Source of the DNA: JBBROS01 sp965217935
Lineage (GTDB): Bacteria > Pseudomonadota > Alphaproteobacteria > Acetobacterales > Acetobacteraceae
Direction of reading: 5' to 3'
Length of the DNA stretch: 64,000 nucleotides
Assembly (NCBI GenBank): GCA_965217935.1
Contig: OZ244581.1
Coordinates: 2,542,001 to 2,606,000 of the forward strand
Below the pieces are notes generated by a model, which saw only the letters and a program-made list of their open reading frames with translations, had not been told where the DNA came from and searched no databases. Below are positions 36,358 to 46,130 of this stretch, piece by piece; positions within the stretch are counted from its first letter, which is position 1, and the number at the start of each line of letters is the position of its first letter. The translations under genes were made by a program, and so were the position numbers.

Positions 36358-39279
36358 TCAGTCAGCCGCCATGCTGTGCGGGGCAGGAACGCGCCACGTG
36401 TCCGAGATCGCCGTTGCCAGCACCTGCACCTGCTCCTCGGTGATGTAGGGGACCTGGCCGTAGGTCTTGTCGTCGCTGTCCAGCTTCGCAATGACATGCC
36501 CTTTCCCGAGAAGACGCTCGGCCCCCTTCTCGTTCAACGCAATCTTCGAACTCCCCTCGTCGCCGAGCCGCAGAACCAGCTTGTTTCCCAGGTTCGTCCT
36601 CAGCTGCATGCTCATCACTTGGTTGTCGGCCCGCTGATAGATCATGAACAGGTGGATTCCGGCGGCCCTGGACTTCGTGGCAATCTCGTTGATCAGCGGC
36701 TCGACCTGCTGCTTGAAGTCATCGCCCTGCATCCAGTTCGCGACCTCGTCGAAGAAGACGAGAATGCGTGCCAGGCGGTTGCCGGACCCGGCCTTGAGGT
36801 TGAACTGGGACACGTTGTTGACGTTGGCCAGCTTTATGGCTTCATAACGGCGCTCCATCTCCTGCACGAGCTCACGGAAAGCGCCGATTGCGTCCTCCTT
36901 GCGTTCGATGATGTCGCCCCGCAGGTGGGACATTTGCCGGAGCCAGGAGTAGTCCACGCCCTTTTTGGGGTCGATCAGCCGCAGGTCCAACTCGGTGGGG
37001 GAGTTGAAGGCGCACGCATCGAGCATGAGGCTGGTCGCCAGGATCCCCTTTCCGCTCCCAGTCGTCCCCGAGATGATTGAGTGCGGCGCCGCCCTCTCCT
37101 GCTCGCCGAATGCCTCGGCGATGGGCAGATAGAATAGCGAGCCGTCGTCCTCTTTTTCGCCGACCAGCAAAGCCATGTTGGACTGGGGCGACGTTCTCTC
37201 CAGCGACCGACGCAACCACGCATCCGACAGATGCAGGATGGCACGCCTGGGACGCCGGATCCCGACCGCGATGCGCCCGGGCTTGGGGCTGATGCGGATG
37301 ATGTCGATGCCGTATTTCGTCAGCAGGTCGGTCTGTTTCCGCTCGAGCCAGGACACCGTCGCCGACCGGCCGTCGAGTTCGATCAGCCCGGAGTTGGGCG
37401 TCAAGCGAGACCCCAGGATCGGGGCGTCCATCCCCTCTTTCTGGATGGCCAGCCGGAGGCCCTTGATCTGTTCCTCAAGCCACTCCTGTGCCTGGTCCGC
37501 CTGACCCTTTCGAGCCATCGCGGCCACGGCCTGGTGGACGCCCGGGTGCCACCCGGCTGGAACGGAGGCATTCGACGCCTCCTCCGTCCTCACTCCAGTA
37601 AACTCAGGGCGTGGATCTCCGGGATCCGCCACGGCCTGCGGCTCGGCGGGTGCGAGCGGAGATATTTCGGTCCCGATGACGGCACCTTCCGATGGCACGG
37701 GCTGGGAACCGAAGACACCCTCGTCGGCTTGTCCGCCTTCCTCCGGCCGGGGCCAATCAGGGGGAACCCAGATCAGCGCATCTGTTTCCTCGGCGACCAA
37801 GGCGTGCAACGCTCGTCCGATCGACGCCCGTCCGAGCACCCATTGCGCGAGGGGACGCCGCCGGGTTCGCGGCTCGTCCGCGTCCGGGATCTGCAACCGT
37901 TCCGGCGGCTCCGTGGTCAGGTCGTGGACGAACACCATGGAGTGGCCGCTGATCTCAATCGGCATGCCGCCCGAGCGGAGGGCCGCAATCCACTCCCCAA
38001 AGGGCACCCCGCCCACTTGGTCGAAAGGGTCAACGTGCTCCAGTACCAGATCGGCAATGCGACCGCGCCAGGTCGCCGGGTCCACCGTTCCGCCCGGACT
38101 CACAAGGCGTTTGTCGAAGGTTGAGAACGACGCTCCGAGTTGCTCGAGCGAACGCTGACGCTGCTCGCCCAAGCCGTCCTGGCCAACGAACTTGGCTTCC
38201 CCCACCACCAACCTGATGCGAGATCCGTCCGCGGTTGCGGCGAAGTCCACAGCGAGCAGGTCCGCGCGCGACCCTTCCAGCCCGAGCCAGGAATTAAAGT
38301 CGTCCAGAAAGAACCAGGCGCTGCGATGCTCCGACGCGCTTGCCCCAAGCAGCAGATCGAGCTGATGCTTGGCAAGCACCAGGCCGAGCAACTCCTGCGC
38401 GTGGTTTCGGCGCTGCGCGCCGCGCATGACGATTGCGCCGGACAACGACGAGGAGGCGGAGTGGATGGCCCGGACGATGCTTTGGAGTTTCTGGTCCGAC
38501 GCGGACGGCAACGCCAGGGCGAGATCCCGCATGAGCCGTTCGCCGAGCGTTGTCTCGCTGATCTCAGTCGAGACGATGACGTTGTGGTCGGACCGGGGAT
38601 CGCTGAAGTACCGGATGATACGGCGATCGTCCGAGGACACCAGCCTGCGATCGGCAAGACGGTCGAACGTCATCACCCAGTTACCGAGGCGATGCGCCTT
38701 GGCCAGCACGTCACTGATCTTGCCCGACCGGAACTCGACCTCCTGCATGGGAAGCCACGGCTCGCCCGGTTCGGACGCGCGGCCTTCCAGAACGTCGTGC
38801 AGCGCGTCCACGTACGCCTGCGCGGCATCGGGGTGCTCCGGGGCGGTCAAATAGGTGCCGGATGTCGTGTCGCCGCGCTGGAACGGCTTGCGCTTCGATT
38901 GGGCAGTGGGGACGTGCGTCCCGAGATCGGCACCGGCGGCAGGCCGCGCCCTCGCCCACCTCACCTCGGCGCGGCGTGAAATAACGTCTTGCAGCAGCAC
39001 GATATCGTGGTTCTTTCCGCCGGTGGTGTCGAGCATCTCGGGATTCACGATGGCGACCCGCAAGCGCGACAGGAAGTTCCTGGCCGCCTCGCTGGTGAGG
39101 GACGAATCGACCTCGTGCCCGATGCGGCGGTTCTGCCGCTCGTAGACACGGCGCAGGCTCGCGACGTTCTCGTGCGTGAGCACGAGATCGCAGCGCAGGC
39201 TTGGTTCCGCCTCGATCCGGCGTGCCATGCTGTTTGCCATGAGGACCGGAAGATCCTCGGACTGGAAGTGGGATTGCCC
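36358..39279 (-). pseudogene. DptH/DndH-like protein: PD-(D/E)XK-type nuclease motif plus FtsK/HerA ATPase, 5' end removed by IS3
   Basis: About 970 codons remain open. The C-terminal third is an FtsK/HerA motor: Walker A SGTTGSGKGILATSL, Walker B ARILVFFDEVANWMQG, and a sensor-like LFMIYQRADNQVMSMQLR. Upstream, DLLAVDFAATADGSRIRLVV followed by GEAKFV gives the D...ExK pattern of PD-(D/E)XK nucleases. This architecture plus the adjoining phosphorothioation-associated methyltransferase fits DptH/DndH, the ATPase of restriction partners of phosphorothioate DNA modification; those proteins are considerably longer. The beginning is cut by the IS3 end at about 39280; codons reading from inside the IS are accidental. 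No dndA-E, dptF or dptG is present. Confidence 0.65.
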
Positions 39280-39322
39280 CGGTTCGGTGGACACCCTGAA
39301 GCTTTCACGCGAGGTGTTCACT

Positions 39323-39640
39323 ATGCCCAAAAGCCACCCAGCTTATTGCCCTGAGTTCCGACGCCGGATGGTCGACCTGGTGCGTGCCGGACGGTCTCTG
39401 GACGACCTGGCGCGCGAGTTCGAGCCGTCGTCGCATTCGATCCGCGCCCGGGTTGCCCTGGCCGACAGGCAGGAAGGCCGCCGGGAGGAGGCCGCCCCTG
39501 GCCTGGCCGCGGCTGAGCGCGACGAACTGGTTCGGCTGCGGCGCGAAGCGCGCCAGCTCCGGCTGGAGCGGGACCTCCTGTCAAAAGCCGCGGCGGGCCT
39601 CCCATCGCGCTCGCGCGACGGGGCCCGAGGCTGCCGTCCG
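39323..39640 (+). CDS. IS3-family transposase OrfA
   Basis: The protein begins MPKSHPAYCPEFRRRMVDLV, with the helix-turn-helix of IS3 OrfA (RSLDDLAREFEPSSHSIRA) and a leucine-rich coiled coil (ERDELVRLRREARQLRLERD). The true end is uncertain: the frame stays open to 39760, but family-like sequence stops at about LLSKAAAG near 39600. An AAAAG run at 39584 is a plausible -1 slippage site for making the OrfAB fusion. Confidence 0.75.
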
Positions 39641-39653
39641 GACCGTCCGGTTC

Positions 39654-40574
39654 ATGAGCGCAAATCAGGCCTCTTTCCCGATTGCCCTCATGGCCCGCGT
39701 GCTCGGCGTGTCCAAGGCGGGCTACTATGCTTGGCTTCGCCGCCCGCCGTCTGCCCATGACGTGGCCGATGCGGCGCTGCTGAAACGTGTCCGGACCGTG
39801 CACGCCAGTTCGCGCCAACCCGACGGCGCGCCCCGCGTCCATGCCGCGCTGCGGACACGAGGGGAGACGCACGGACGCAAACGGATCGCGCGCTTGATGC
39901 GCGATGCCGGGCTGGCCGGCGGCTGCCGCCGGCACGGCGGACCTGCCACGACCCGGCGGGACAAGGACGCGCGGCCCGCGCCCGACTTGGCGGCTCGCCA
40001 CGTCACGGCGTCAGGGCCGAACCGGCTATGGATCGCAGACATCACCGGTCTGCCAACTGCAACGGGCTTTCTCTGCCTGGCCGTGGCGCCCGATGTTTGG
40101 AGCCGCCCTGTCAGCTTCGCTGACATCACGCCGTGGGATCGCTGCGCGATGATGGTCGGCTGGTCCATGGCGAACCATCTGCGGGCCGCCTCCCAGCTTC
40201 GCTGAACCGGGGTGCTGGACGCGCTCGAGAGGGCCGTAGGCCAACGACGACCTAAAAATGTCGTGCGTCACAGCGACCAGGGCAGCCAATAGACGTCCCT
40301 GGCATTCGGGAAACGGTGCGGCGAGGCAGGTGTCCGGCCCTCGATGGGTTCGCTCGGCGATGCGTATGACAACGCCATGGCCGAGAGCTTCGTCCCAACC
40401 CTTAAAGCCGAACTGCTCAGCCGCCGTCGGTTCGCATCCCAAGCCGAGGCGAGAAGGGCCTGCTTCGGCTACATCGAAGGCTGGCGCAACCCAGTGCGGC
40501 TGCATTCGGGACTGGGCTATCGCTCGCCCATGACCTATGAAGCCGATATGCAGGCCGCCATGAGCGAGACGTAG
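39654..40574 (+). pseudogene. IS3-family transposase OrfB, broken by the 24-base insert and a nonsense codon
   Basis: The frame opens with MSANQASFPIALMARVLGVSKAGYYAW and includes the first catalytic aspartate in RLWIADITGLPTATGF. At 40187-40210 a 24-base segment brings an in-frame TGA after MANHLRAASQLR. Beyond it the same frame resumes with LDALERAVGQRRP and HSDQGSQ, hits TAG where TAC is expected, then continues TSLAFGKRCGEAG to GDAYDNAMAESF, which has the last catalytic residue. The element is therefore dead twice over. Confidence 0.85.
40187..40210. repeat. 24-base transposase-associated insert, copy 1 (in IS3 orfB)
   Basis: Shared core CTCCCAGCTTCGCTGAACCG, identical in three places in the window (24 bases in all). 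Here it takes the place of about four bases of orfB, a net gain of 18, and carries an in-frame stop. The core contains the small hairpin CAGC-GAA-GCTG. Confidence 0.85.
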
Positions 40575-40606
40575 CTCGTAAGCCAGCAAACCGTCCACCG
40601 AACCAG

Positions 40607-41426
40607 GTCAATCCTTACGTATCCTAGCCCAGAACACTCCGAGCGGTCACACTTCGACCAGCGTGGCGCGACATACGATCAGGCGAAGGTACACCACTGT
40701 ATCGTGGCGATGCTCGTCGCCGGGGCGGACATCGGGCCTGGGCTTCGCGTTCTGGACGTTGCCACCGGAACCGGGCTTCTGGCTTTCGAGGCAGCAAGGC
40801 GCGTCGGGCACGACGGACGCGTCCTTGGCGTGGACGTCTCGGAAGGAATGTTAGCCGAGGCGAACCGGAAAGCCACGGAAGCGGGGGTGCGGAACATCGA
40901 GTTCGCTTTGGGCGATGCCGAGCACCTGGACCTTCCCCGAACGAGCTTTGACCGCCTGGTATGCTCGTCGGCGCTGGTGCTCATGTCGGACATCTCCCGT
41001 GCCCTTCGCCACTGGCACGGCCTTCTCAAGCCGGGCGGGATCATTGCATTCGACACGCCCGCCCAGCCGTTCGGCATTTCCGGAATAGTCGCGAAAGTCG
41101 CATCCGGGCACGGCGTTCGGCTAAGCTACGCGGACGTGGCGGACACGCCAGGCAAATGCCTTTCGTTTTTGGAGGACGCAGGATTCGAGGTTGTGGCCGT
41201 CAGGACGGAACTGGCGAACGCCGCCCCTATCGAACTCGGCAAGGCGGTCGCGTTCTGGGACGACCACATCGACCATCCTGCTTGGCAAGCTTTGAAGGAG
41301 GCGCCGCCGGCAACACGTGAAGCCATCCGATCCGCCTACGTCAATCGCGTCACGACCACAGCAATCGACGGACAGGTCCCCAACAGCACTGCTTTGAATT
41401 TCGCGTTCGGGCGCAAGCCGTTATGA
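40607..41426 (+). CDS. Class I SAM-dependent methyltransferase, 5' end lost at the IS3 border
   Basis: The domain is clear: VLDVATGTGLLAFEAARRVG (SAM motif I), GVDVSEGMLAEANRK (motif II) and FDRLVCSSALVLMSDISRAL (post-motif). Sequence similarity of type UbiE/Methyltransf_11 extends upstream of the first usable start (GTG 40704) as HFDQRGATYDQAKVHHCIVA without any ATG before the IS3 end. The original start has therefore been lost, although a shortened protein from GTG 40704 could still be made. The substrate is unknown; small-molecule methylation is likely. Confidence 0.75.
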
Positions 41427-41501
41427 CTTTTCAGCCCATGGCGAGCCATCCGCTCAGGATCGAGAGCGGGCTACTGTAGCCAACTGTCCGTCAGATGTTC
41501 G

Positions 41502-43275
41502 GACACTGGTGGCGAATTCCTCGGCTATGCGGCGAGGGCGGCAAAGCGCGATGTGCGTGTGGGCGCGATGGGCCGGCCTCCGAACCAGGCGGCGATGCGA
41601 TCCAGGTCGATGGCCGCGGCAGTGGCCAGGTGCTGCAAGGTCGTTCTGGCCAGACCGCGGTAGCGCGTCCGGCGCAAGCCGAAGGCGCGCACGGCTTGCG
41701 ACAGGGTGCTTTCTATCCCCTGGCGCTGCGCGTAGAGGCGCCGGCCCTCTGCCGTGCCCTGCCGCGCCCTGGCCGCAGCCAGTGCATCGTGTTCCTGCCG
41801 GGGCAGGACCGCGACCACCCGGCCTTGGTTGGGCGTCTGCGTCCGCGTGCAGCGGCTGCGGGACGCGCATCCCCTGCAATCGGCAGCCCTGAACTGGGCG
41901 CGGACCATGGCGCGCTGTCCCGGGCGCTTCACGTCCCTATACCAGCCGGCGCTTTCCTTGTCCTCGGGGCAGCGCACCTTCTGCTGGTCCCAGTCCACCG
42001 TGAAGTCGGCCGCGCTGAACGCTCCCTCGACGTGGCTTTGCCAACTCAGGTTCGGCCGGCTGGGGCCGACCAAATCTATGCCGTGCTGCTCGCGGGCGGT
42101 GATAAGGTGGTCCGCGCTGACATAGGCCGAGTCCACCAGGTGCTCGGACGGCGCCAGGTTCCTGGCAGCAAGGGCCGCATGGATCGGCGCCGTGCGGAGC
42201 GCATCATGGACGTTGGCCGGCGTGGTGTCGGCATGGATCACCAGGCGCGGCGCCCCTGGGTCGCAGGTTTCGGTGAAGTGGACCATGTAGCCGGTCCAGG
42301 TCGTGCTGGCCTTGGTGCGGAACCGGGCCTCGGTATCGTAGGGCGAATCCAGCCGGTCGCCGGGACCACGGCCCTGCACCGGCCGCAGCCGGGCGCCGCC
42401 GTCCTGCCCACCCCCATCCTGCCCGCCCTCGGCCCGCTCGAAGTGCCGTGTCCACACGCGGCGCAGCGTTCCGATGGCCGGCAACGTCGCGGCGTCCGGG
42501 GGCGCGTCCGACCTGGCCAGCGCGTCAAGGAGCCGGAAGCCGTCGGCGCCGACCGTTGCTGCGTAGGCGTCGCGCTTGGGGCCGGTCTCGGGTATCCGCC
42601 GCTCCTCGATCCGCTTGTCGTAGCGCTGGTGCCAATCGGCCGGCGCGAACGCGCGCAGCCACTCCGGCGCGATGGCGGCGATGTCGTTCAGCGCCGCACG
42701 CAGCGTCTCGGCCACGAGTTCCAAGCGGTTGAGGCTGCGGACGGCGGCGAGCACGTGCGTGCTGTCGGTGCGTTGCCGCCCGCGCGCCTTGAGCAGCCCG
42801 TCCTCGCGCGCCGCGTCCACCACCCGCGCAAGCAGCCGGTCCACCACTTTGTTGTCCAGCAGCCTGCCGCGGAACTCGCACAGCACGCTGCGGTCAAAGC
42901 CTGGATCGGCGAGGTCGAGCGCGAGCAGGTACTTCCAGTCGATCCGGCCTCGGACGGCTTCTGCCGCCTGCCGGTCGCTCAGCCCCTCGCGGAACTGCAT
43001 GAGCGTGACCAGCGCAAGCCGCCACGGCGCGTAGGCCGGCTGGCCGCGCTTGGGAAAGAGGTCGGCGAAGTCGGCGTCCGTGAACAGGGCACCGAGCCGG
43101 TCGCGCAGGATCAGGTAGGGATTGCGGGTCCCGAACGCCGCGCGGGCAATGCGGGCGGTGTCCTCGGGCACGGACGGGATCGGCTGCTGCGGGCGAAGCG
43201 ACATGGCCACACTCCAGGCTCAAAACCACCCAACGCCGCCAGCCTCGCCAGGCTCCCGAATTCGCCACCAGTGTC
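41502..43275 (-). mobile_element. Intact IS1182-family insertion sequence
   Basis: 1774 bases bounded by a perfect 18-base inverted repeat (GACACTGGTGGCGAATTC at 41502) and flanked by a six-base direct repeat TGTTCG (41496-41501 and 43276-43281). It carries one uninterrupted transposase gene. The clean ends suggest recent arrival. It inserted between a methyltransferase gene and a TetR-type gene that face each other. Confidence 0.92.
41525..43210 (-). CDS. IS1182-family transposase
   Basis: 561 residues and undamaged. The N-terminal domain has NPYLILRDRLGALFTDADFADLFPKRGQPAYAPWRLALV, and the first catalytic aspartate lies in LKARGRQRTDSTHVLAAVR. Later parts are LVDSAYVSADHLITA and CPEDKESAGWYRDVKRPGQR with the zinc-like cysteine cluster FRAADCRGCASRSRCTRTQ. 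The C-terminal YAQRQGIESTLSQAVRAFGL has the last acidic residue. A GGQDGGGQDGG repeat around residue 265 is an oddity. Confidence 0.92.
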   Translation of the reverse strand: MAMSLRPQQPIPSVPEDTARIARAAFGTRNPYLILRDRLGALFTDADFADLFPKRGQPAYAPWRLALVTLMQFREGLSDRQAAEAVRGRIDWKYLLALDLADPGFDRSVLCEFRGRLLDNKVVDRLLARVVDAAREDGLLKARGRQRTDSTHVLAAVRSLNRLELVAETLRAALNDIAAIAPEWLRAFAPADWHQRYDKRIEERRIPETGPKRDAYAATVGADGFRLLDALARSDAPPDAATLPAIGTLRRVWTRHFERAEGGQDGGGQDGGARLRPVQGRGPGDRLDSPYDTEARFRTKASTTWTGYMVHFTETCDPGAPRLVIHADTTPANVHDALRTAPIHAALAARNLAPSEHLVDSAYVSADHLITAREQHGIDLVGPSRPNLSWQSHVEGAFSAADFTVDWDQQKVRCPEDKESAGWYRDVKRPGQRAMVRAQFRAADCRGCASRSRCTRTQTPNQGRVVAVLPRQEHDALAAARARQGTAEGRRLYAQRQGIESTLSQAVRAFGLRRTRYRGLARTTLQHLATAAAIDLDRIAAWFGGRPIAPTRTSRFAALAA

Positions 43276-43289
43276 TGTTCGTTCTTGAT

Positions 43290-43313
43290 GCCTGAGCCGG
43301 CGAAAGGCTCAGG
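43290..43313. terminator. Hairpin at the 3' end of the TetR remnant
   Basis: CCTGAGCC and GGCTCAGG pair around GGCGAAA. There is no long U-tract, so it is a weak terminator candidate between two convergent genes. Confidence 0.45.
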
Positions 43314-43837
43314 TCGAGATGGCGTCTAGATAGCCGAACGTGGCGCATCGCACCCGTGCCGCCAGCTTCGCCTGATCGTCATCGCCCTGCTGGCCGGCGG
43401 CGTCGATCACGCCCTTGATGATGGCAACGAGATCGCGGATCGCAGCATCGATACCGGGCTGCATGGGCAGATAGGCCTTCCCGAGCATGTCGCCGACGAG
43501 CCGGTAGACTCGCTCTCCGACACGTTGTGTCTCCGGATCGAAGGGCAGCCGCGCCTCCTCAAAGTCGAGTAGCCGCGCGAGCCGTGGGCGGCGGAACTGG
43601 TGCGAGACGCAGACGGTAATGAAGTCCGACAAAGCCGCACAACCGTCGCAGCGCGCCGTATCAACCTCCGCCTCTGCGATGAGTAACGATGTCTCGCGCA
43701 GGATCAGCGCGCCGATCACCGCATCCTTGCTGGGGACGTATTGAAGGAGCGATCCGATGCTGACCCCGGCGCGCTCCGCGACCGCATTGGTCGAGAATTC
43801 GCCGGGGCCGTCCTCCAAAATGCGAGCAGCGGCTTAG
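43309..43837 (-). pseudogene. TetR-family regulator, N-terminus removed at the IS701 insertion
   Basis: The surviving part reads AAARILEDGPGEFSTNAVAE, RAGVSIGSLLQYVPSKDAVI (the helix-turn-helix) and a C-terminal effector domain of about 120 residues. The first recognition residues and start are absent: the frame ends at the IS701 boundary 43837 and meets an in-frame stop in the TTAG target. A TTG at 43818 would give a protein lacking the first helix. Its regulated gene may have been the convergent methyltransferase or something lost upstream. Confidence 0.75.
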
Positions 43838-43857
43838 CATTACAGTTGCATTTCTTC

Positions 43858-45219
43858 CTATAGATGCGAGCGTTGTGCGATCGCTTGATGCGCCCTGCGC
43901 CAGAGTGACCATGCGATGACGTGGGCCGGCTGGATCCGCCTCTGCGCCGGGCGGTTTGCGATCTGGCGGATTTCCTGCAGCGACCAGCGGATCAGGCTTG
44001 GTGGCGATTGCGTCTGGGCGGCGTCCATTTTTTTGGGAGTGCTGCATTGGCCTGGCGCCGGATCGCCGCCAGCCTTGCGAAGGCCAGCATGACCAGGCAG
44101 ACGTGCCGGCGCCAGCCGTGCCAGGGCCGCCTCCCAGCTTCGCTGAACCGGCGTTGTGGTCGAGGCCGAGTTCGGTCTTGGCGGTCTCGAAGCTGTCCTC
44201 GATTGACCAGAGATGCCCCTCGACGCTGACCAGGGCGGCGATCCCTGTTTCCGCCGGGCGCCAGATCGACAAGAACGCCAGGTCGCCGCCGGCGATGCGG
44301 CGCCGGATCAGCAGGCCCAGGCCCAGAGCGTCGCGGGGGCGGCATCGTGTGCCTTCGGGCGGTCGGCCTTGAGGTCGGCGAGTTCGATGCAGCGCCAGTC
44401 GTGCAGCCGCGGCCCCTTTGTTCCCGCCCCGGCTGACAAGCGCTGCCACGCCTCGGCCGGGACGGCGCCCGCGATCATGGCCGCGGCGCCCGCGACCCGC
44501 CGCGGCTTGCCCCACGAGTTGAACCGGTGCGCCGAGGCGACACCCAGCACGTAACCCTTGCCGGCCCGGCGCAATCGCTGCTCGACGGCGCCGACGCCAT
44601 AGACCGCATCGGCCGCCGCCCACGCGAACGGCACGCCGGCCGCCAGTGCCCGCTCGATCATCGCCGTGGCCAGCTGGGGCTTGGTCGCAAAGCCGGTCGC
44701 GGGAGGGACGTGGGCGGCGGCCATGCGGGCCGGGTCGCCGGTCCAACTCTTGGGCAGATACAGCGCGCGGTCGATGAAGGCGTGGCTATGGCGCGAAACG
44801 TAGGCCGCGAACACCCCGATCTGGCAGTTGGCGATCTTGCCGGCAGACCCGGTGCATTGCCGACCCGCCCCGCAGGAGGCCCGCCCCTGCTTGAGGAACC
44901 CGGCCTCGTCGATCACCAGCGCCGCATCCGGGTCAGCCAGCGTCTCGAGCGCGTCGTCCCGCACGATGTCGCGCAGCGCGTCCGCATTCCACCGGCCTCG
45001 CCCCAGCACCGCCTGCTGCCGCCACGGCCCCGGATCGCCCGCCGCCTCGGCGCGCATCCAGCCGGTCTTGCGCCGCTCCTCGCCCAGCAACCCGTCCAGG
45101 AACAGCCCACCCGAGACCGCGACCCGCTCCTGCGTGAACAGCCCGCGCATCCGCGGCTTTACATCGCAATGCCCAGGCGCCCAGAACTCCAACGTCGTCT
45201 CGATCGATGCCAGAGACAT
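43858..45219 (-). pseudogene. IS701-family transposase A, frameshift plus 24-base insert
   Basis: The first 300 residues are open: MSLASIETTLEFWAPGHCD, WMRAEAAGDPGPWRQQAVLG, DAALVIDEAGFLKQGRASCG (catalytic D) and PFAWAAADAVYG (second D). Near 44325 one base is off, moving the frame to LLIRRRIAGGDLAFLSIWRPAETG and SFETAKTELGLDHN. There the 24-base insert at 44128-44151 replaces the E/R residues expected before SWHGWRRH and shifts the frame again. The remaining codons down to IQPAHVIAWSLWRRAHQ at 43858 are readable in the original frame. Confidence 0.88.
44128..44151. repeat. 24-base transposase-associated insert, copy 2 (in IS701-A)
   Basis: Identical to the copies at 40187 and 58210. In the transposase sense it reads as the complement and encodes GSAKLGG; about five native bases are missing at the site (net gain about 17), giving a frameshift just after GLDHN. 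The four extra bases GGGC before the shared core also match copy 1. Confidence 0.85.
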
Positions 45220-45287
45220 CCACGACCCTGCGAATCATGGTTGCCCATCGATTAAGAACTCCACAGAGAATGCAACTGTAATGTTAG

Positions 45288-46126
45288 GGCCTGTTTGGAC
45301 GGATAGCGAAGCTTATTACGTGGGGGGGGGGGGATTCCTGAATTGGCTTTTGATCGAAGCAATGGGTGACCGGTAGCAAGAGGGCCGGTCATGCTGGAGG
45401 TATTCGATGCGGTGCAGTTGCGTCGCGGCGAGCCCGGGCACGACGACCGCAAGTTCCTGGAGGCGGTGCACTACTTCACGGTCCATAATATCACCTGGCG
45501 CGCGTTGCCGGCGCGGTTCGGCAATTGGAACGGCGTCTGGAAGCGGTTCTGGCGGCTGAGCCGAACCGGCATGTTCGAGGCGTTCTTTCAAGCGCTGGCC
45601 GAATCCAGCCAGAGCGCGCACCTGGCGCAGATGTTCGATAGCACGGTGATGCGCGCGCGCGTGTCGGCGGCGGGCGCAAAAGGGGACAGCAAAATCAGGC
45701 TCTCGGCCGCTCACGCGGTGGTTGCTCGTGCAAAATCCACCTCAAGACGGACTTCGACGGCTTGCCGATCGGTCTTTATCTGACGGGAGGCGAAATCAGC
45801 GACAGCACGCAGCTTGAAACGTCGCTCGACATCGGGCCGGACGTGACGTCGCGTGCCGCGATCACGGACTATGATTCGAAGGCCAACCGTGCCGCCTGTC
45901 GCGCGCGCGGCATCGTCCCGGTCATCCCGTATCGAGAAAACACCAAGAACCGACCAACATTCTTTCCCAAGGTGCTCTACAGGGGGCGTGCCCGGATCGA
46001 GCAAGCAATGGGGTAGCTCAAACGGTTCAAGCGGATCGCCTTACGCTGCGAGAAAACAGCGGAACGCTACGGGGCTTTTGTTGATTTTGCTTGCGCCCTG
46101 ATCTTGGTCAAATCCGTTCACACGCC
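45288..46126 (+). mobile_element. Decayed IS5-family element between two IS701 copies
   Basis: The left end GGCCTGTTTGGACGGAT and right end ATCCGTTCACACGCC are imperfect complements, and TTAG lies at both borders (45284-45287 and 46127-46130), a valid IS5-group duplication. A run of twelve G occurs at 45322-45333. The transposase is split. Confidence 0.75.
45391..46126 (+). pseudogene. IS5-family transposase, frameshifted and with a nonsense codon
   Basis: The first part, to about 45680, reads VQLRRGEPGHDDRKFLEAVH and MFDSTVMRARVSAAGAKG (first D). One G appears to be missing in the run at 45676-45679, after which the frame moves to HLKTDFDGLPIGLYLTGGE and AAITDYDSKANRAACRARG. Three residues expected before YDSK are absent. 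Later AMG is followed by TAG where a lysine codon is expected, then LKRFKRIALRCEKTAE to LVKSVHTP. Confidence 0.85.
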
Positions 46127-46130
46127 TTAG

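Larger units (their letters stand above)
39280..40606 (+). mobile_element. IS3-family insertion sequence, inactive, no target duplication
   Basis: Ends are GGTTCGGTGGAC at 39281 and GTCCACCGAACC ending near 40604, an inverted repeat of about 12 bases. Inside are orfA and a damaged orfB. The bases flanking the two ends (GCCCC on the left, AGGTC on the right) do not match, so no target duplication is seen. The left flank is the dptH-like gene and the right flank a methyltransferase missing its start, suggesting that the element sits at a deletion junction. Confidence 0.85.
43838..45283 (-). mobile_element. IS701-family element A with TTAG target duplication
   Basis: Ends are CATTACAGTTGCAT and ATGCAACTGTAATG, perfect complements, flanked on both sides by TTAG (43834-43837 and 45284-45287). 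A YTAR tetranucleotide duplication is characteristic of IS701. The transposase inside is broken. Confidence 0.92.

Noticed and set aside
36365..36497. N-terminal extension of the phosphorothioation-associated methyltransferase into the DptH-like gene
   Set aside because: Those residues overlap the conserved end of the upstream gene in another frame. The family N-terminus is found at GTG 36352 in the neighbouring frame instead.
39280..39330. Start of the DptH-like protein inside the IS3 end
   Set aside because: The codons come from the IS terminal repeat and are an accident of fusion; the native 5' part is missing.
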